DNA from: SAR202 cluster bacterium bin127
Lineage (GTDB): Bacteria > Chloroflexota > Dehalococcoidia > Lucifugimonadales > Lucifugimonadaceae
Assembly (NCBI GenBank): GCA_002239045.1
Contig: MPNN01000007.1
Location: forward strand, 62,001-126,000
DNA: 64,000 nucleotides
Direction of reading: 5' to 3'
The notes beneath the pieces were generated by a model that made no database searches, was not told the DNA's origin, and saw nothing but the letters and a program-made list of their open reading frames with translations. Shown piece after piece: positions 34,840 through 43,547 of the stretch. Numbering within the stretch: position 1 is the first letter of the stretch; each line of letters begins with the position of its first letter. A program made the translations under genes and the position numbers.

Positions 34840-35088
34840 ATGAAGACAACGCTTGACATCCAAGATGAATTGCTGTTGCGCGCGAAGCGGCATGCACGGC
34901 GTACGGGACGCCCGTTGCGTGCCGTGGTCGAAGAGGGGCTGCGACAGGTACTGCCCACTGCGGCCACCCACCGACGTTACCGGTTGCCCGACCACAGCGT
35001 TGGTCGAGCGGGCGGGAAGGATCATCTGGAGGCGTACTCTTGGCAGGACCTCCGAGGGGTGATTTACGGAGAGCCGGGATCTCGGTGA
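34840..35088 (+). CDS. vapB: VapB-type ribbon-helix-helix antitoxin
   Basis: The 82-residue protein begins MKTTLDIQDELLLRAKRHA followed by RPLRAVVEEGLRQVL, the RHH pattern of VapB antitoxins. The tail (SWQDLRGVIYGEP) is of the toxin-binding kind. An ATG at 34822 would add six residues. Its stop overlaps the start of the PIN gene (TGATG). It sits in the interval between two copies of the dehydrogenase 3' end. Confidence 0.85.
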   Translation: MKTTLDIQDELLLRAKRHARRTGRPLRAVVEEGLRQVLPTAATHRRYRLPDHSVGRAGGKDHLEAYSWQDLRGVIYGEPGSR

Positions 35089-35523
35089 TGGGCCGTTGAC
35101 ACGGATCTGCTGGGATATGCAAACCGTCGCGAATCGAGGCACCACGATGCGGCAGCGTCGATCATACGCGATTTGGTGGAAGGCGACGATGCCTGGGCCA
35201 TTCCCTGGCCCTGCTGCTACGAGTTCCTCAGCGTGGTAACGAACCCTCGCATCTGGAGGGACAGCGCCACAAGTCAAGAACAAGCGTGGCGTCAGCTCTC
35301 CGCCTGGACCGCCTCTCCTTCGATGCGGCTGATTGGTGAGACCGAGGACTTCATGGGGATTTTGGAGAGTTTTGTGCGGCGACCCAGAGTCATAGGAGGA
35401 GTTGTACACGATGCCAGGATAGCCGCGATATGTTTCGCCCATGGAGTCGAAGCACTTCTGACCCGGGACCGCGACTTCTCGCTATTCCCAGAACTCAAGA
35501 CGCGAGACCCGATCGGCGGGTGA
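35088..35523 (+). pseudogene. vapC: VapC PIN toxin with single-base frameshift at codon 2
   Basis: From the ATG at 35088 the frame reads M-G-R-stop. Removing one G from the ATGGGCC run gives MAVDTDLLGYANRRES, a perfect VapC start with the metal aspartate at residue 4, and then the frame stays open to 35523 with EFLSVVTNP, VHDARIAAICFAHG and LLTRDRDF, all intact PIN motifs. The gene is thus a near-complete toxin inactivated by one extra base. A sequencing error in the G run is a fair alternative. Confidence 0.8.
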
Positions 35524-35587
35524 CGGTTCGATGATTGGTCGTAGCCGTCTGGATACAGAATGCACCATAAAAGGACTTCAAGTGCCG

Positions 35588-35676
35588 CGCCTGATGCCGA
35601 TAGAGCAGGTGACTGGGGTGTTTGAGCTGTCTGAGTGCGCGGGGATGGGGTGGTTAAGGCAGGATCGACGTTTTGA
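35588..35676 (+). pseudogene. Diverged second copy of the MDR dehydrogenase 3' end
   Basis: The 89 bases match 34665-34754, the end of the dehydrogenase gene. The stretch CTGATGCCGAT, the GTTTGAG and GTCTGAGT blocks and the final CGACGTTTTGA agree, with one single-base gap. In frame it begins RLMPIEQVTGVFELSE, against HLMPIEQVTEAFELSE in the gene. It lies 65 bp after vapC and marks the far end of the inserted cassette. Confidence 0.85.
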
Positions 35677-35724
35677 AAAGGCTAAGATTTCGCAGATTCG
35701 CGATAAAAAGGATGGGATGCCAAA

Positions 35725-36315
35725 GTGTGTAGGAACGTTCTATCGACGATCGGAGTTTCTATTATTGTCGGGTCTTTGTTGTTGTCTGTCGTCGTGACTG
35801 CCTGTGCTCAAGCCCACCCTTCCACGCCGACGCTGACACCCGCACCGGCAGCCACCCACACCGACAGCCACCCACATTCCTACGTCTACGGTTGCGCCTG
35901 AAATCATCACTGCGACCACTGAGGCGCGGCGAGCGTTACAGACTGCCGTTGTAGAGAAGATGAGAATTGCTAGGGCCACAAGGGAAGCTAATCAGGCGGT
36001 AACGGCGACGTTCCGAGCCGATAATCCACCATGCCCGCCCCCGCGATCATGCCTTCCGGGTTGCTCAACGACATTCAGGCGGTAACATGGCGTATGGAAG
36101 CGTTGAATCCCATAATCGCCCGATGCGTTGCTGGCGGCGACATTGACGGTCGTGAACATGCTCCGTTCTTCAACACCGCCGGAACTGTAATGTTGGACAT
36201 TTCAGCAGATGCAGCCGACGGCATGTTGGACTACTACGATGAAAAATACATCCGCCAGTTTACTCAGGACATTCATGCGAAACTGGACGAGCTTGAACTT
36301 CAATGTATGCGTTGA
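35725..36315 (+). pseudogene. Broken lipoprotein gene (two frameshifts)
   Basis: Three frames in sequence make one protein. The first, from GTG at 35725, has a signal peptide with the lipobox LSVVVTAC and a Thr/Pro start. The second gives IIATTEARRALQTAVVEK-like text (EIITATTEARRALQ) through about 36030. The third, from 36031, gives GLLNDIQAVTWRMEALN to a stop at 36315. Joined, they form a ~195-residue lipoprotein like the one at 30360 in style. Each alone is too fragmentary to work. Confidence 0.65.
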
Positions 36316-36363
36316 GCGAGGCAAATATCAGACACCCGATGATGGGCAAATCTGTTCTTTTTT

Positions 36364-36576
36364 ATGTTGACGATCAGTGAGATACAGGAAGCCATATTGG
36401 CGTTGCACGAGTCTGAATTTGCCAAATTGAAGAAGTGGTTGTCCGGGCTGGAGGCGGAACGTCGCTGGGAGGAGTGGGACGAGCAGATTGAAGCCGACTC
36501 GGACGCGGGTAAGCTCGATTTCCTAGTAACCGAAGCGTTGGAAGCCAAGGCGAACGGTACGCTCGCAGAGGTTTGA
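36364..36576 (+). CDS. Antitoxin-like small protein (RelB-type module component)
   Basis: The 70-residue protein has the layout of addiction-module antitoxins: an N-terminal helix (SEIQEAILALHESEFAKL), a middle with WDEQIEADSDAGKLDFLVTEAL and a short end. RelE-like toxins normally follow such genes directly. Here the next ~60 bp have no toxin frame and then a repeat begins, so the partner is missing or lost. Confidence 0.65.
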   Translation: MLTISEIQEAILALHESEFAKLKKWLSGLEAERRWEEWDEQIEADSDAGKLDFLVTEALEAKANGTLAEV

Positions 36577-36635
36577 GTGCATCACACGACGCTCTCGTGC
36601 TCGGGATCGACGTCGCCCCCGTCTTCTCTCCCCGG

Positions 36636-36722
36636 CATACCCCCTTTGCCTGACGGCATTTCCCCCGCGAGCGGGGGAAACCCTGTACTGCTCTTTGGAT
36701 TCCCGCGAAGGCGTGAATGACG
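36636..36722. repeat. Intergenic repeats, families C and B-like
   Basis: A family C copy (36636-36683, CCCCCTTTGCCTGACGGCATTTCCCCC then GCGAGCGGGGG, read in two parts) is followed by a family-B-like GGATTCCCGCGAAGGCGTGAA at about 36700. They lie where the toxin partner of the antitoxin at 36364 would be expected. Confidence 0.6.
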
Positions 36723-36792
36723 TCGCCCATTTCACCACTCCCAGGGCATACCCCGCTCGCACCCCTTTCGCTCTGCGAAAGGGGCAGATGAC

Positions 36793-37416
36793 TTAGTCGT
36801 AGTGGTAGCGCTGTTCCCGCCAGGGGTCGCCGTACATGTGGTAGCCGTAGGCTTCCCAGAATCCGGGGGCGTCGGAGTCCATGAAGCGGATGCCGCGGAC
36901 CCATTTGGCGGATTTCCAGAAGTAGAGGTGAGGGACTACCATTCGGATAGGGCCGCCGTGGGATGCTTCGAGGGGGGCACCGTCGAAGGTGTGGCCGAGG
37001 AAGCCTTTGCCGTCGATGACATCGGCGGTCGGCAGGTTGGTGGTGTAGCCGCCGTCGCTGTAGGCCATCAGGAAGTCGGCGGGCGGCTCGTCTAGCCCGG
37101 CATCGGCTAGGAAGTCGTCGATTAAGACGCCGCGCCAGTCGGTGTCGAGCTTGCTCCACTTGGTTACGCAGTGGATGTCGGTGTGGATGTCGGTCTGCGG
37201 CAGGGCCATCATCTGGTCCCAGTCCCAGACGCCGATGTCTTCGCCGTTGTAATCGATGCGGAAGGTCCAAGTAGCGGTGTCTACCCGCGGTGTCGGCCCT
37301 GCTGAAAGGACGGGAAATCCTCGGTCTACATACTGCCCTGGCGGGACGCGTCCTGCGTTCTCATCTTCCTCTTCCTGCCGTCGTCGACCGAAGAAGCCTC
37401 TGGTGATTATTCCCAT
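36793..37416 (-). CDS. Sulfite-oxidase-like molybdopterin oxidoreductase
   Basis: The 207-residue protein is a single-domain member of the sulfite oxidase/YedY superfamily. HCVTKWSKLD near residue 82 has the cysteine that binds molybdenum (C83), and LMAYSDGGYTTN, GPIRMVVPHLYFWKSAKWVRGI and the Trp/Tyr-rich end are family blocks. There is no signal peptide or dimerisation domain, so it is a cytoplasmic short form. The substrate is unknown; sulfite or methionine sulfoxide type reactions are possible. Confidence 0.88.
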   Translation of the reverse strand: MGIITRGFFGRRRQEEEDENAGRVPPGQYVDRGFPVLSAGPTPRVDTATWTFRIDYNGEDIGVWDWDQMMALPQTDIHTDIHCVTKWSKLDTDWRGVLIDDFLADAGLDEPPADFLMAYSDGGYTTNLPTADVIDGKGFLGHTFDGAPLEASHGGPIRMVVPHLYFWKSAKWVRGIRFMDSDAPGFWEAYGYHMYGDPWREQRYHYD

Positions 37417-37563
37417 CGATGCACTCCCATGCTCTCAACTGTTCCCATGCCGCACAAACTGCGCATAATGTTAATACGCAGCATGCGACCCGAAAGTTTC
37501 GCTGCCGATAGACACGGCGGCGTCTGGGGCGGCGTCCGAACTAGCTTGGAAAGGCGAACTACG

Positions 37564-38331
37564 ATGAAGCGATTCGAAGGCAAGACGGTGATTGTGACCG
37601 GCGGCGGGACCGGCATCGGCGAGGCAATATGTCATCGCTTCGCGGATGATGGTGCAAATGTGGTGATCGCGGAGTTGGAGTCAGACAATGGTGAGGGCAC
37701 GGCTGCCGATATCAATGGCAACGGCGGAAACGCGGTGTTCTGTCAGACAGACACATCGAACTCGGAATCGGTTCGTTCGATGATCGCGTACGCGGTCGAC
37801 AAGTTTGGGACGATAGATATTCTGGTCAACAATGCCGCTACTTTCGTGTTCGGAAAGGTGGAGGAGGTTACGGATGCCGATTGGGCGCGAGTGTTCGGCG
37901 TGAACGTGATCGGTTATGCGAACTGTGTACGCGAGGTGCTGCCGACCTTCAGGAGCGCCGGCGGTGGCGCGGTGGTGAATATCGCTTCGGTAAGCTCTTT
38001 CATCGCGCAACCGGAGTTCGTTCCGTACAACTCGTCCAAAGGTGCCGTTGCTCAACTGACGCGGTGTCTGGCGATGGATCTGGCGCCGGATAACATCCGG
38101 GTGAATGCTGTATGTCCCGGCTCGATCAAGACCCGAGCTACCGATATGCACATCGATTCGTTAGGTCTGGACCGCGAGCAGTCCTACATCGACTTCGGTC
38201 AAGATGCGCTGATGAAGCGGATGGGCGAGCCGCGGGAGATTGCTGCGGTCGTGGCGTTCTTGGCGTCGGACGATGCTTCGTATATGACCGGCGCGCACGT
38301 GATTGTGGATGGTGGGATGAGTATTGGGTAG
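37564..38331 (+). CDS. Short-chain dehydrogenase/reductase
   Basis: The 255-residue enzyme is a classical SDR: TGGGTGIG at residues 11-18, NNAA near 90, the serine of ASVSSF near 143 and the Y-x-x-x-K of PYNSSKGA near 154-158, then VCPGSIKT and a DGGMSIG end. GGAAAGG is 9 bases before the ATG at 37564. It is divergent from the sulfite-oxidase-like gene. The substrate cannot be read, probably a sugar acid or alcohol as with neighbouring genes. Confidence 0.93.
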   Translation: MKRFEGKTVIVTGGGTGIGEAICHRFADDGANVVIAELESDNGEGTAADINGNGGNAVFCQTDTSNSESVRSMIAYAVDKFGTIDILVNNAATFVFGKVEEVTDADWARVFGVNVIGYANCVREVLPTFRSAGGGAVVNIASVSSFIAQPEFVPYNSSKGAVAQLTRCLAMDLAPDNIRVNAVCPGSIKTRATDMHIDSLGLDREQSYIDFGQDALMKRMGEPREIAAVVAFLASDDASYMTGAHVIVDGGMSIG

Positions 38332-38338
38332 GGGGAGC

Positions 38339-38548
38339 CTATGGTTGGCAATTCGTTAAACCGCACACTCCAGCGTCCCAACCTCGGTCAACGTATTTTT
38401 GTACGTAAGCACTCGCTGATTGGAGGTCAGTGAATGGTTTTCGGTATCCGTTTTCCGGGTTTTCGCGATGGCGTTGCAGCGAGTAACAATCCACTTTGTG
38501 TACCTTGGCTTTCCTAGTTGGAGTGTCTACATTGACGATGTAATTCAT
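38339..38548 (-). CDS. Small conserved-looking protein with Cys/His residues
   Basis: The 69-residue protein starts MNYIVNVDTPTRKAKVH and holds KVDCYSLQRHREN, a YVQKYVDRGWDAG helix and the final VCGLTNCQP. One histidine and three cysteines could bind a metal. The layout is like small proteins that end in a zinc knuckle, but no named family is certain. It runs convergent with the SDR gene, only 7 bp away. Confidence 0.6.
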   Translation of the reverse strand: MNYIVNVDTPTRKAKVHKVDCYSLQRHRENPENGYRKPFTDLQSASAYVQKYVDRGWDAGVCGLTNCQP

Positions 38549-38593
38549 AAGCTACTCGATTCACTATTCGGCCGTAAACTGACCTGCTCATGA

Positions 38594-39772
38594 TCAGTTA
38601 TTCGTAAACGCCCCATCCGGTCGGTGCAGTCTGGGCGACCAGCCTCGGGGGTCGGAGAGGCGTTGTTCGGCTACTTCTAGGTCCATGTCTACGCCCATGC
38701 CGGGTGTGTCGGGGCACCAGGCGTAGCCGTCTTCCCACTCGATCTGCTGGGGGAAGAGGTCGGTGGCGAAGGTGCCGGGTTGGCGGGGCATCTCTTGGAC
38801 GCCGACGTTGGTGGATGCCATGCAGACGGAGACGCAGGCGGCGGCGGAGACGGGGCCGAGGGGGTTGTGCGGAACGATGTCGATGTAGTGGGCTTCGGCC
38901 CAGTGGGTGATCTTGAGGGTTTCGGTGATGCCGCCCACGATGCAGAGGTCGATGCGCAAGTAGTCGATGCTCTCGTCTTCGATGACTTCGCGGAATGGCC
39001 ACTTGGACCACCAGTGTTCTCCGGCGGCGAGGGGGACGTTGGTCTGGCGTCGGACGTTGCGGTAGGAAGCCGGGTTTTCGGAGCGCACGGCATCTTCGAT
39101 GAAGAATGGTTTGAACGGTTCGAGTTCTCGGCAGAGGGCGATGGAGTGAGTGGGATCGAGGCGGGTGTGGAAGTCGGTGCAGATCTGGATGTCGGGTCCG
39201 ACGGCATCGCGGAGGGCGCCAAACTGTTCGGTTGCCATGCGCATCGACTTGAGCGGGTCGAGTTCGGCGGTCGCGGCGTGGCGGCCGCCGTAGTCGCCGA
39301 CCAGGGGAGTGGTTGTCGGCTGCCCGGTGCGGACGAACTTCCAACCTTCGTCGACGTGTTTCATGGCGTCGTCGACGATGTCTTGGGTCGTCTCGCCGCC
39401 AACGTGGGGGTAGCAGACTACTTTGTCGCGCGTCGGCCCGCCGAGGATCTTGTACAAAGGCATCCCGACTGATTTGGCTTTGATGTCCCAGAGGGCGATG
39501 TCGATACCGCTGATGGCGCAGGCGTATACGCGTTCGGCAGGGAAGAATAGGCCGCGGAACATCTGCTGCCAGAGGCGTTCGGTTTCCCACGGGTCAGAGC
39601 CGATGACGATTTCGGAGAGGTGGTCGATGGCTAATGCGATGGAGCGTCCGAGACGGGCGACGCCGACTTCGCCGAGGCCGTAGATACCGGCGTCGGTGTC
39701 GACGCGGACGATGAAATATAAGCGCCCGGAGTCGTCACGGACGGGGAAGGATCGGATTTGGGTTACTTTCAT
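38594..39772 (-). CDS. Enolase-superfamily sugar-acid dehydratase, GalD/ManD-like (copy 1)
   Basis: The 392-residue protein is an enolase-superfamily enzyme. The barrel carries D-x-H in CTDFHTRLDPTH near residue 199, the metal glutamates in FFIEDA near 224 and AAGEHW near 248, and the acid histidine in PHNPLGP near 303. This set matches D-galactonate and D-mannonate/gluconate dehydratases. It should remove water from an aldonic acid to give a 2-keto-3-deoxy acid. Two further copies follow upstream on the same strand. Confidence 0.9.
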   Translation of the reverse strand: MKVTQIRSFPVRDDSGRLYFIVRVDTDAGIYGLGEVGVARLGRSIALAIDHLSEIVIGSDPWETERLWQQMFRGLFFPAERVYACAISGIDIALWDIKAKSVGMPLYKILGGPTRDKVVCYPHVGGETTQDIVDDAMKHVDEGWKFVRTGQPTTTPLVGDYGGRHAATAELDPLKSMRMATEQFGALRDAVGPDIQICTDFHTRLDPTHSIALCRELEPFKPFFIEDAVRSENPASYRNVRRQTNVPLAAGEHWWSKWPFREVIEDESIDYLRIDLCIVGGITETLKITHWAEAHYIDIVPHNPLGPVSAAACVSVCMASTNVGVQEMPRQPGTFATDLFPQQIEWEDGYAWCPDTPGMGVDMDLEVAEQRLSDPRGWSPRLHRPDGAFTNN

Positions 39773-39781
39773 GTGCGGGAT

Positions 39782-39928
39782 TGCCCCCTTTTTTCTTCGG
39801 ACATTTCCCCCGTCAACGGGGGAAACCTAGAATGGTTGCTGTTCTGGATGATTGTTCGGGTTGCTTAGCTTTCGAGTGATGCCCCGATCGTCCTGCCCCT
39901 CTGGATTCCGGCTTTCGCCGGAATGACG
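39782..39928. repeat. Family C and B repeats between dehydratase copies
   Basis: A family C copy (39782-39828, with TTCTTCGGACATTTCCCCCG and CAACGGGGGAAACC) and a perfect family B palindrome (39901-39928) sit in the 232-bp gap between dehydratase copies 1 and 2. The same pair recurs at 41178-41263 between copies 2 and 3. Confidence 0.75.
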
Positions 39929-40004
39929 TAGGCAGCCGGAATGACGTAGTTTCTGGGATGACGGAGTTCGTCGGAGGGATGTAGGTTGCTGGCATGACGG
40001 TGGT

Positions 40005-41168
40005 TTACCAGTTGGTAAATGCTCCGTCGTTGCGTCTTAGTTGGGGTAACCAACCGTGTGGGTCGGCGGCCCGGGCTTCGGCGACGTCCATGTCGATCTC
40101 GATGCCCAGTCCTGGGGCGTCTTGGCAGAAGGCGTATCCGTCTTCGAATCCGGCTTGGACGGGGAAGAGGTCGTTAAGGTAAGTGCCGGGTTCAATGGGC
40201 ATTTCTTGGACGCCGACGTTGGTGGATGCCATGCAGAGTGCGACGCAGGCGGCGGTTGAGACGGGGCCAAGCGGGTTGTGTGGGACGATATCGATGTAGT
40301 GAGTTTCGGCCCAGTGAGTGACCTTTGCGGCTTCGGTGATGCCTCCGACGATGCAGAGATCGATGCGGGCGTAGTCGATGAGTTCCTCTTCGATGACCTG
40401 CCGAAATGGCCACTTTGAAACCCATTGCTCCCCGGCGGCGATCGGTAGACGTATCTGGTTGCGGAGGTTCTGGTATGACCCCGGGTTTTCGGATCGGATC
40501 GGGTCTTCAATGAAGTAGGGTCTGAACTCTTCGAGGTCCCGGCACATCTGGATTACGTGAGTGGGATCGAGACGGGTGTGGACATCGAGGCAGATCTGGA
40601 TGTCAGGGCCGACGGCCTCGCGCACCCGCGCCATTCCTTCGACGGCGATGCGCATCGATTCGACCGGTTCGAGGCGACCTGTGTTTTCGATTTGATCGGT
40701 GTCGGATGTCTCGGGTTGGTGCCATCGGACGAATTTCCAACCTTCGTCGACGCGCTGAACGGAGTTGTCGACGAGGGCTTCGATGGTGTCGCCTTGTGTG
40801 TGCGCGTAGCAAACGACTTTATTGCGGGTGGGACCGCCCAAGAGGTTGTAGACGGGTCTGCCGACCGATTTGCCTTTGATGTCCCAGAGTGCGATGTCGA
40901 TGGCGCTGATTGCACACCCGTACGTGCGCTCGGCAGGGAAGAAGTTGCCTCGGAACATCAGCTGCCATAGGCGTTCGGTCTCCCAGGGATCGGAACCGAC
41001 GACGACTTCTGCGAGGTGGTGGATGGCCTGAACAATAGCGCGACCCTGGCCCAAGGTTCCGACCTCACCGAGTCCGTAGATGCTGGCATCGGTGTCGACG
41101 CGGACGAAGAAGTAGACACGTCCGGAGTCGTCACGGATGGGTAGGGATCGGATTTGGGTTACTTTCAT
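40005..41168 (-). CDS. Enolase-superfamily sugar-acid dehydratase, GalD/ManD-like (copy 2)
   Basis: The 387-residue paralog starts MKVTQIRSLPIRDDSG at 41168. It keeps the D-x-H (CLDVHTRLDPTH), the glutamates (YFIEDPIRSENP and AAGEQWVSKW) and the late histidine (PHNPLGP). It is close to copies 1 and 3 along the whole length, so they arose by tandem duplication. The frame continues upstream into a repeat but the ATG with MKVT matches all three copies. Confidence 0.9.
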   Translation of the reverse strand: MKVTQIRSLPIRDDSGRVYFFVRVDTDASIYGLGEVGTLGQGRAIVQAIHHLAEVVVGSDPWETERLWQLMFRGNFFPAERTYGCAISAIDIALWDIKGKSVGRPVYNLLGGPTRNKVVCYAHTQGDTIEALVDNSVQRVDEGWKFVRWHQPETSDTDQIENTGRLEPVESMRIAVEGMARVREAVGPDIQICLDVHTRLDPTHVIQMCRDLEEFRPYFIEDPIRSENPGSYQNLRNQIRLPIAAGEQWVSKWPFRQVIEEELIDYARIDLCIVGGITEAAKVTHWAETHYIDIVPHNPLGPVSTAACVALCMASTNVGVQEMPIEPGTYLNDLFPVQAGFEDGYAFCQDAPGLGIEIDMDVAEARAADPHGWLPQLRRNDGAFTNW

Positions 41169-41177
41169 TTGGTGGGA

Positions 41178-41263
41178 TTGCCCCCTTTGTCCTTCGGACA
41201 TTCCCCCGTAAACGAGGGCAAGCCTTCGTCGGCTTCTGGATTCCGGCATTCGCCGGAATGACG
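41178..41263. repeat. Family C and B repeats between dehydratase copies 2 and 3
   Basis: Family C (41178-41223, CCCCCTTTGTCCTTCGGACA then CCCCCGTAAACGAGGG) and family B (41236-41263, GGATTCCGGCATTCGCCGG) fill the 98-bp gap. The same order as between copies 1 and 2 suggests the repeats were duplicated together with the gene. Confidence 0.75.
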
Positions 41264-41266
41264 GGT

Positions 41267-42430
41267 TTACCAGTTGGTGAATGCGCCGTCGTTGCGGCGG
41301 AGTTGGGGTGGCCAGCCGTGGGGGTCGCCGGCTCGGGCTTCGGCGACGTCCATGTCCATCTCGATGCCGAGTCCGGGTGCGTCGTTGCAGAAGGAGTAGC
41401 CGTCTTCCCAGCCGATTTGGACCGGGAAGAGGTCGGTTAGGACGGTGCCGGGTTGGCGTGGCATTTCTTGGACGCCGACGTTGGTGGATGCCATGCAGAG
41501 GGAGACGCAGGCGGCGGCGGAGACGGGGCCGAGTGGGTTATGGGGGACGATGTCGATGTAATGCGTTTCGGCCCAATGGGTAATCTTGGCGGCTTCGGTG
41601 ATGCCTCCGGCGATGCAAAGGTCGATGCGTGCGTAGTCGATCAGTTCTTCTTCGATGACCTGCCGGAATGGCCACTTGGAGACCCATTGTTCTCCGGCGG
41701 CGATGGGCAGGTTAAATTGGTTGCGGAGGTTGCGGTATGAGGCGGGGTTTTCGGAGCGGAGTGGGTCTTCGATGAAATAGGGCTTGAACTCTTCGAGGTC
41801 TTTGCCCATCTGGACGATGTGCGCGGTGTCGAGCCGGGTGTGTGCGTCGAGGAGGATCTGGATTTCGGGCCCGACGGCTTCTCGGACCTTGGCCATCTGA
41901 TCGACGGCTAGTCGCATCGACTCCACGGGTTCGAGCAAGGAGGTTCCGCTGTCTTCGAATCGGCCAGAGGTTTCGGGTTGTCCCCAGCGGACGAATTTCC
42001 AACCTTCTTCTACGCGGTCGAGGCAATTCCGTACGAGATCTTCGGTGGTTGCGCCTTGGGTGTGTGGGTAGGAGACGACTTTGTCGCGGACGGGTCCGCC
42101 GAGGAGTTTATAGACGGGCATGTCGACGGATTTTCCCTTGATGTCCCAAAGGGCAATGTCGATGGCGCTGATGGCGCATCCGTAAACGCGGTCTGCCGGG
42201 AAGAAGTTGCCACGGAACATGAGCTGCCATAGGCGTTCGGTTTCCCAAGGGTCGGATCCGACGACGACTTCTGCGAGGTGGTCAACGGCCTCCATGATGG
42301 CGCGCCCCATGCTGGCAATTCCGACTTCGCCGAGGCCGTGGATGCCGGCGTCGGTTTCGATGCGGACGAAGAGTGAGACTCCGCCGTTGTCGTTTCGGAC
42401 GGGGACGTTCTTTACTTCGGTGACCTTCAT
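41267..42430 (-). CDS. Enolase-superfamily sugar-acid dehydratase, GalD/ManD-like (copy 3)
   Basis: The 387-residue paralog starts MKVTEVKNVPVRNDNG at 42430. The catalytic positions are LLDAHTRLDTAH (D-x-H), YFIEDPLRSENP, AAGEQWVSKW and PHNPLGP, all present. It is the first of the three in transcription direction, with a 244-bp promoter region shared with the divergent membrane genes. Substrates of the three copies may differ at the loop around residue 20. Confidence 0.9.
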   Translation of the reverse strand: MKVTEVKNVPVRNDNGGVSLFVRIETDAGIHGLGEVGIASMGRAIMEAVDHLAEVVVGSDPWETERLWQLMFRGNFFPADRVYGCAISAIDIALWDIKGKSVDMPVYKLLGGPVRDKVVSYPHTQGATTEDLVRNCLDRVEEGWKFVRWGQPETSGRFEDSGTSLLEPVESMRLAVDQMAKVREAVGPEIQILLDAHTRLDTAHIVQMGKDLEEFKPYFIEDPLRSENPASYRNLRNQFNLPIAAGEQWVSKWPFRQVIEEELIDYARIDLCIAGGITEAAKITHWAETHYIDIVPHNPLGPVSAAACVSLCMASTNVGVQEMPRQPGTVLTDLFPVQIGWEDGYSFCNDAPGLGIEMDMDVAEARAGDPHGWPPQLRRNDGAFTNW

Positions 42431-42674
42431 TTGGTAATCCTGTCTCTGTGTACGCGGACGCGGGTGGCTGTCGCACGTTGTGTTGCTCAAGATGGTTTTA
42501 ACACGTTCGCACTTGCTGAGGGTTGAAGATTGGGAAATTCGGAGGTCAATTGCGAGATTGATTTCAAGCGAGTTTTGGTGATTACGCGTATAACTAGATT
42601 TGAAAGGCACGGTTAATCGATACGATCTCTACGCGTTGTGGGATGCGACGCGCAGGCTGCTTGGAGGTTTTCAG

Positions 42675-43109
42675 ATGGATGGAATCAAGAGGCTGTTCGG
42701 GTACATCCACGTAATCTTGGGTTTATTGGTGGCGGCGCAGTTCGTGCTAAGCGAGGTCTACGACGACGATGCGGTAATTCAGGTTTGGGATATTCTCAAC
42801 TACTTCATGGCGGTTGGGGCGATTGCGGCATTGGTTTTTAGTTTTCTCCGGGCTAAGTCGGCGGACAAGTCGGATCTACAGGAATGGATCTCCGCTAGCG
42901 CGATGTTGATCGCGTCGGCGGCGCTGTTCCTGCTGTATTTCGAGCAGTGGTTCGCGTGGACGGTGTTCAAGGATGCAGCTGATGAGATAGGCGATTTCCG
43001 CTCTTTGATTTGGACAGCCGTCGATGTAATTTTCCCGATAGTGAACGTTATTGTCGGGAGCTACTTGTTGAGGAGCGTCGGTATGAGCCCCGGCGCGTCG
43101 ACGGAATAG
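42675..43109 (+). CDS. Small four-span membrane protein, paralog 1 of 4
   Basis: The 144-residue protein has four hydrophobic spans, starting IHVILGLLVAAQFVLSE, then YFMAVGAIAALVFSF, ASAMLIASAALFLLYF and TAVDVIFPIVNVIVGSYLL. GGAGG is 7 bases before the ATG at 42675. It is the first of four tandem paralogs. No family name is known to me. Confidence 0.75.
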   Translation: MDGIKRLFGYIHVILGLLVAAQFVLSEVYDDDAVIQVWDILNYFMAVGAIAALVFSFLRAKSADKSDLQEWISASAMLIASAALFLLYFEQWFAWTVFKDAADEIGDFRSLIWTAVDVIFPIVNVIVGSYLLRSVGMSPGASTE

Positions 43110-43127
43110 GGGGTCTAACACCGATAT

Positions 43128-43538
43128 ATGGAAGTGATCAAGCGGGTATTTGGCTACGTCCACATTGCGATGGCGTTGATTGTGGCCGTTCAGTTTTTGG
43201 CGTCGCCGATGTATGGCGGTGATCTGAACGGCGAGATTTGGGATGCGGTGAGCATCATGATGGCGGTTGGGGTTGTGGCGGCTTCGGTGTTCGCGGCGAT
43301 TCGGATGCGTGAGGAATCTGAGTCTGGAGATTGGGGTTCACGGGTCATGTTAATCGCCACAATCGCGCTGTCTCTTCTGTTTTTCCGGTTGTTCTTTAGC
43401 TCCCAATTATTCGAATCTGACGAGAAACCGCCTTACGAGTTTCGATTGCTAATGTGGTACGGGATCGACGTCTTGTTCGTGATCGTGAACCTATTTGTGG
43501 GCCGCTATCTTTTGCGCGGCTCGAACGCAGGAAATTGA
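43128..43538 (+). CDS. Small four-span membrane protein, paralog 2 of 4
   Basis: The 136-residue protein shares the start motif IKRVFGYVHIAMALIVAVQFLAS and the end VIVNLFVGRYLLRG with paralog 1, and the same spacing of four spans. It follows 18 bp after paralog 1, so one transcript is likely. Confidence 0.75.
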   Translation: MEVIKRVFGYVHIAMALIVAVQFLASPMYGGDLNGEIWDAVSIMMAVGVVAASVFAAIRMREESESGDWGSRVMLIATIALSLLFFRLFFSSQLFESDEKPPYEFRLLMWYGIDVLFVIVNLFVGRYLLRGSNAGN

Positions 43539-43547
43539 GGTTTGCCG

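Noticed and set aside
38598-39590. Long Arg/Pro-rich frame of 330 residues inside the first GalD-like gene, and similar ones in the other dehydratases
   Set aside because: Same strand, shifted frame of a clear enzyme gene. Composition is that of a shadow frame in GC-rich codons, with no family motif.
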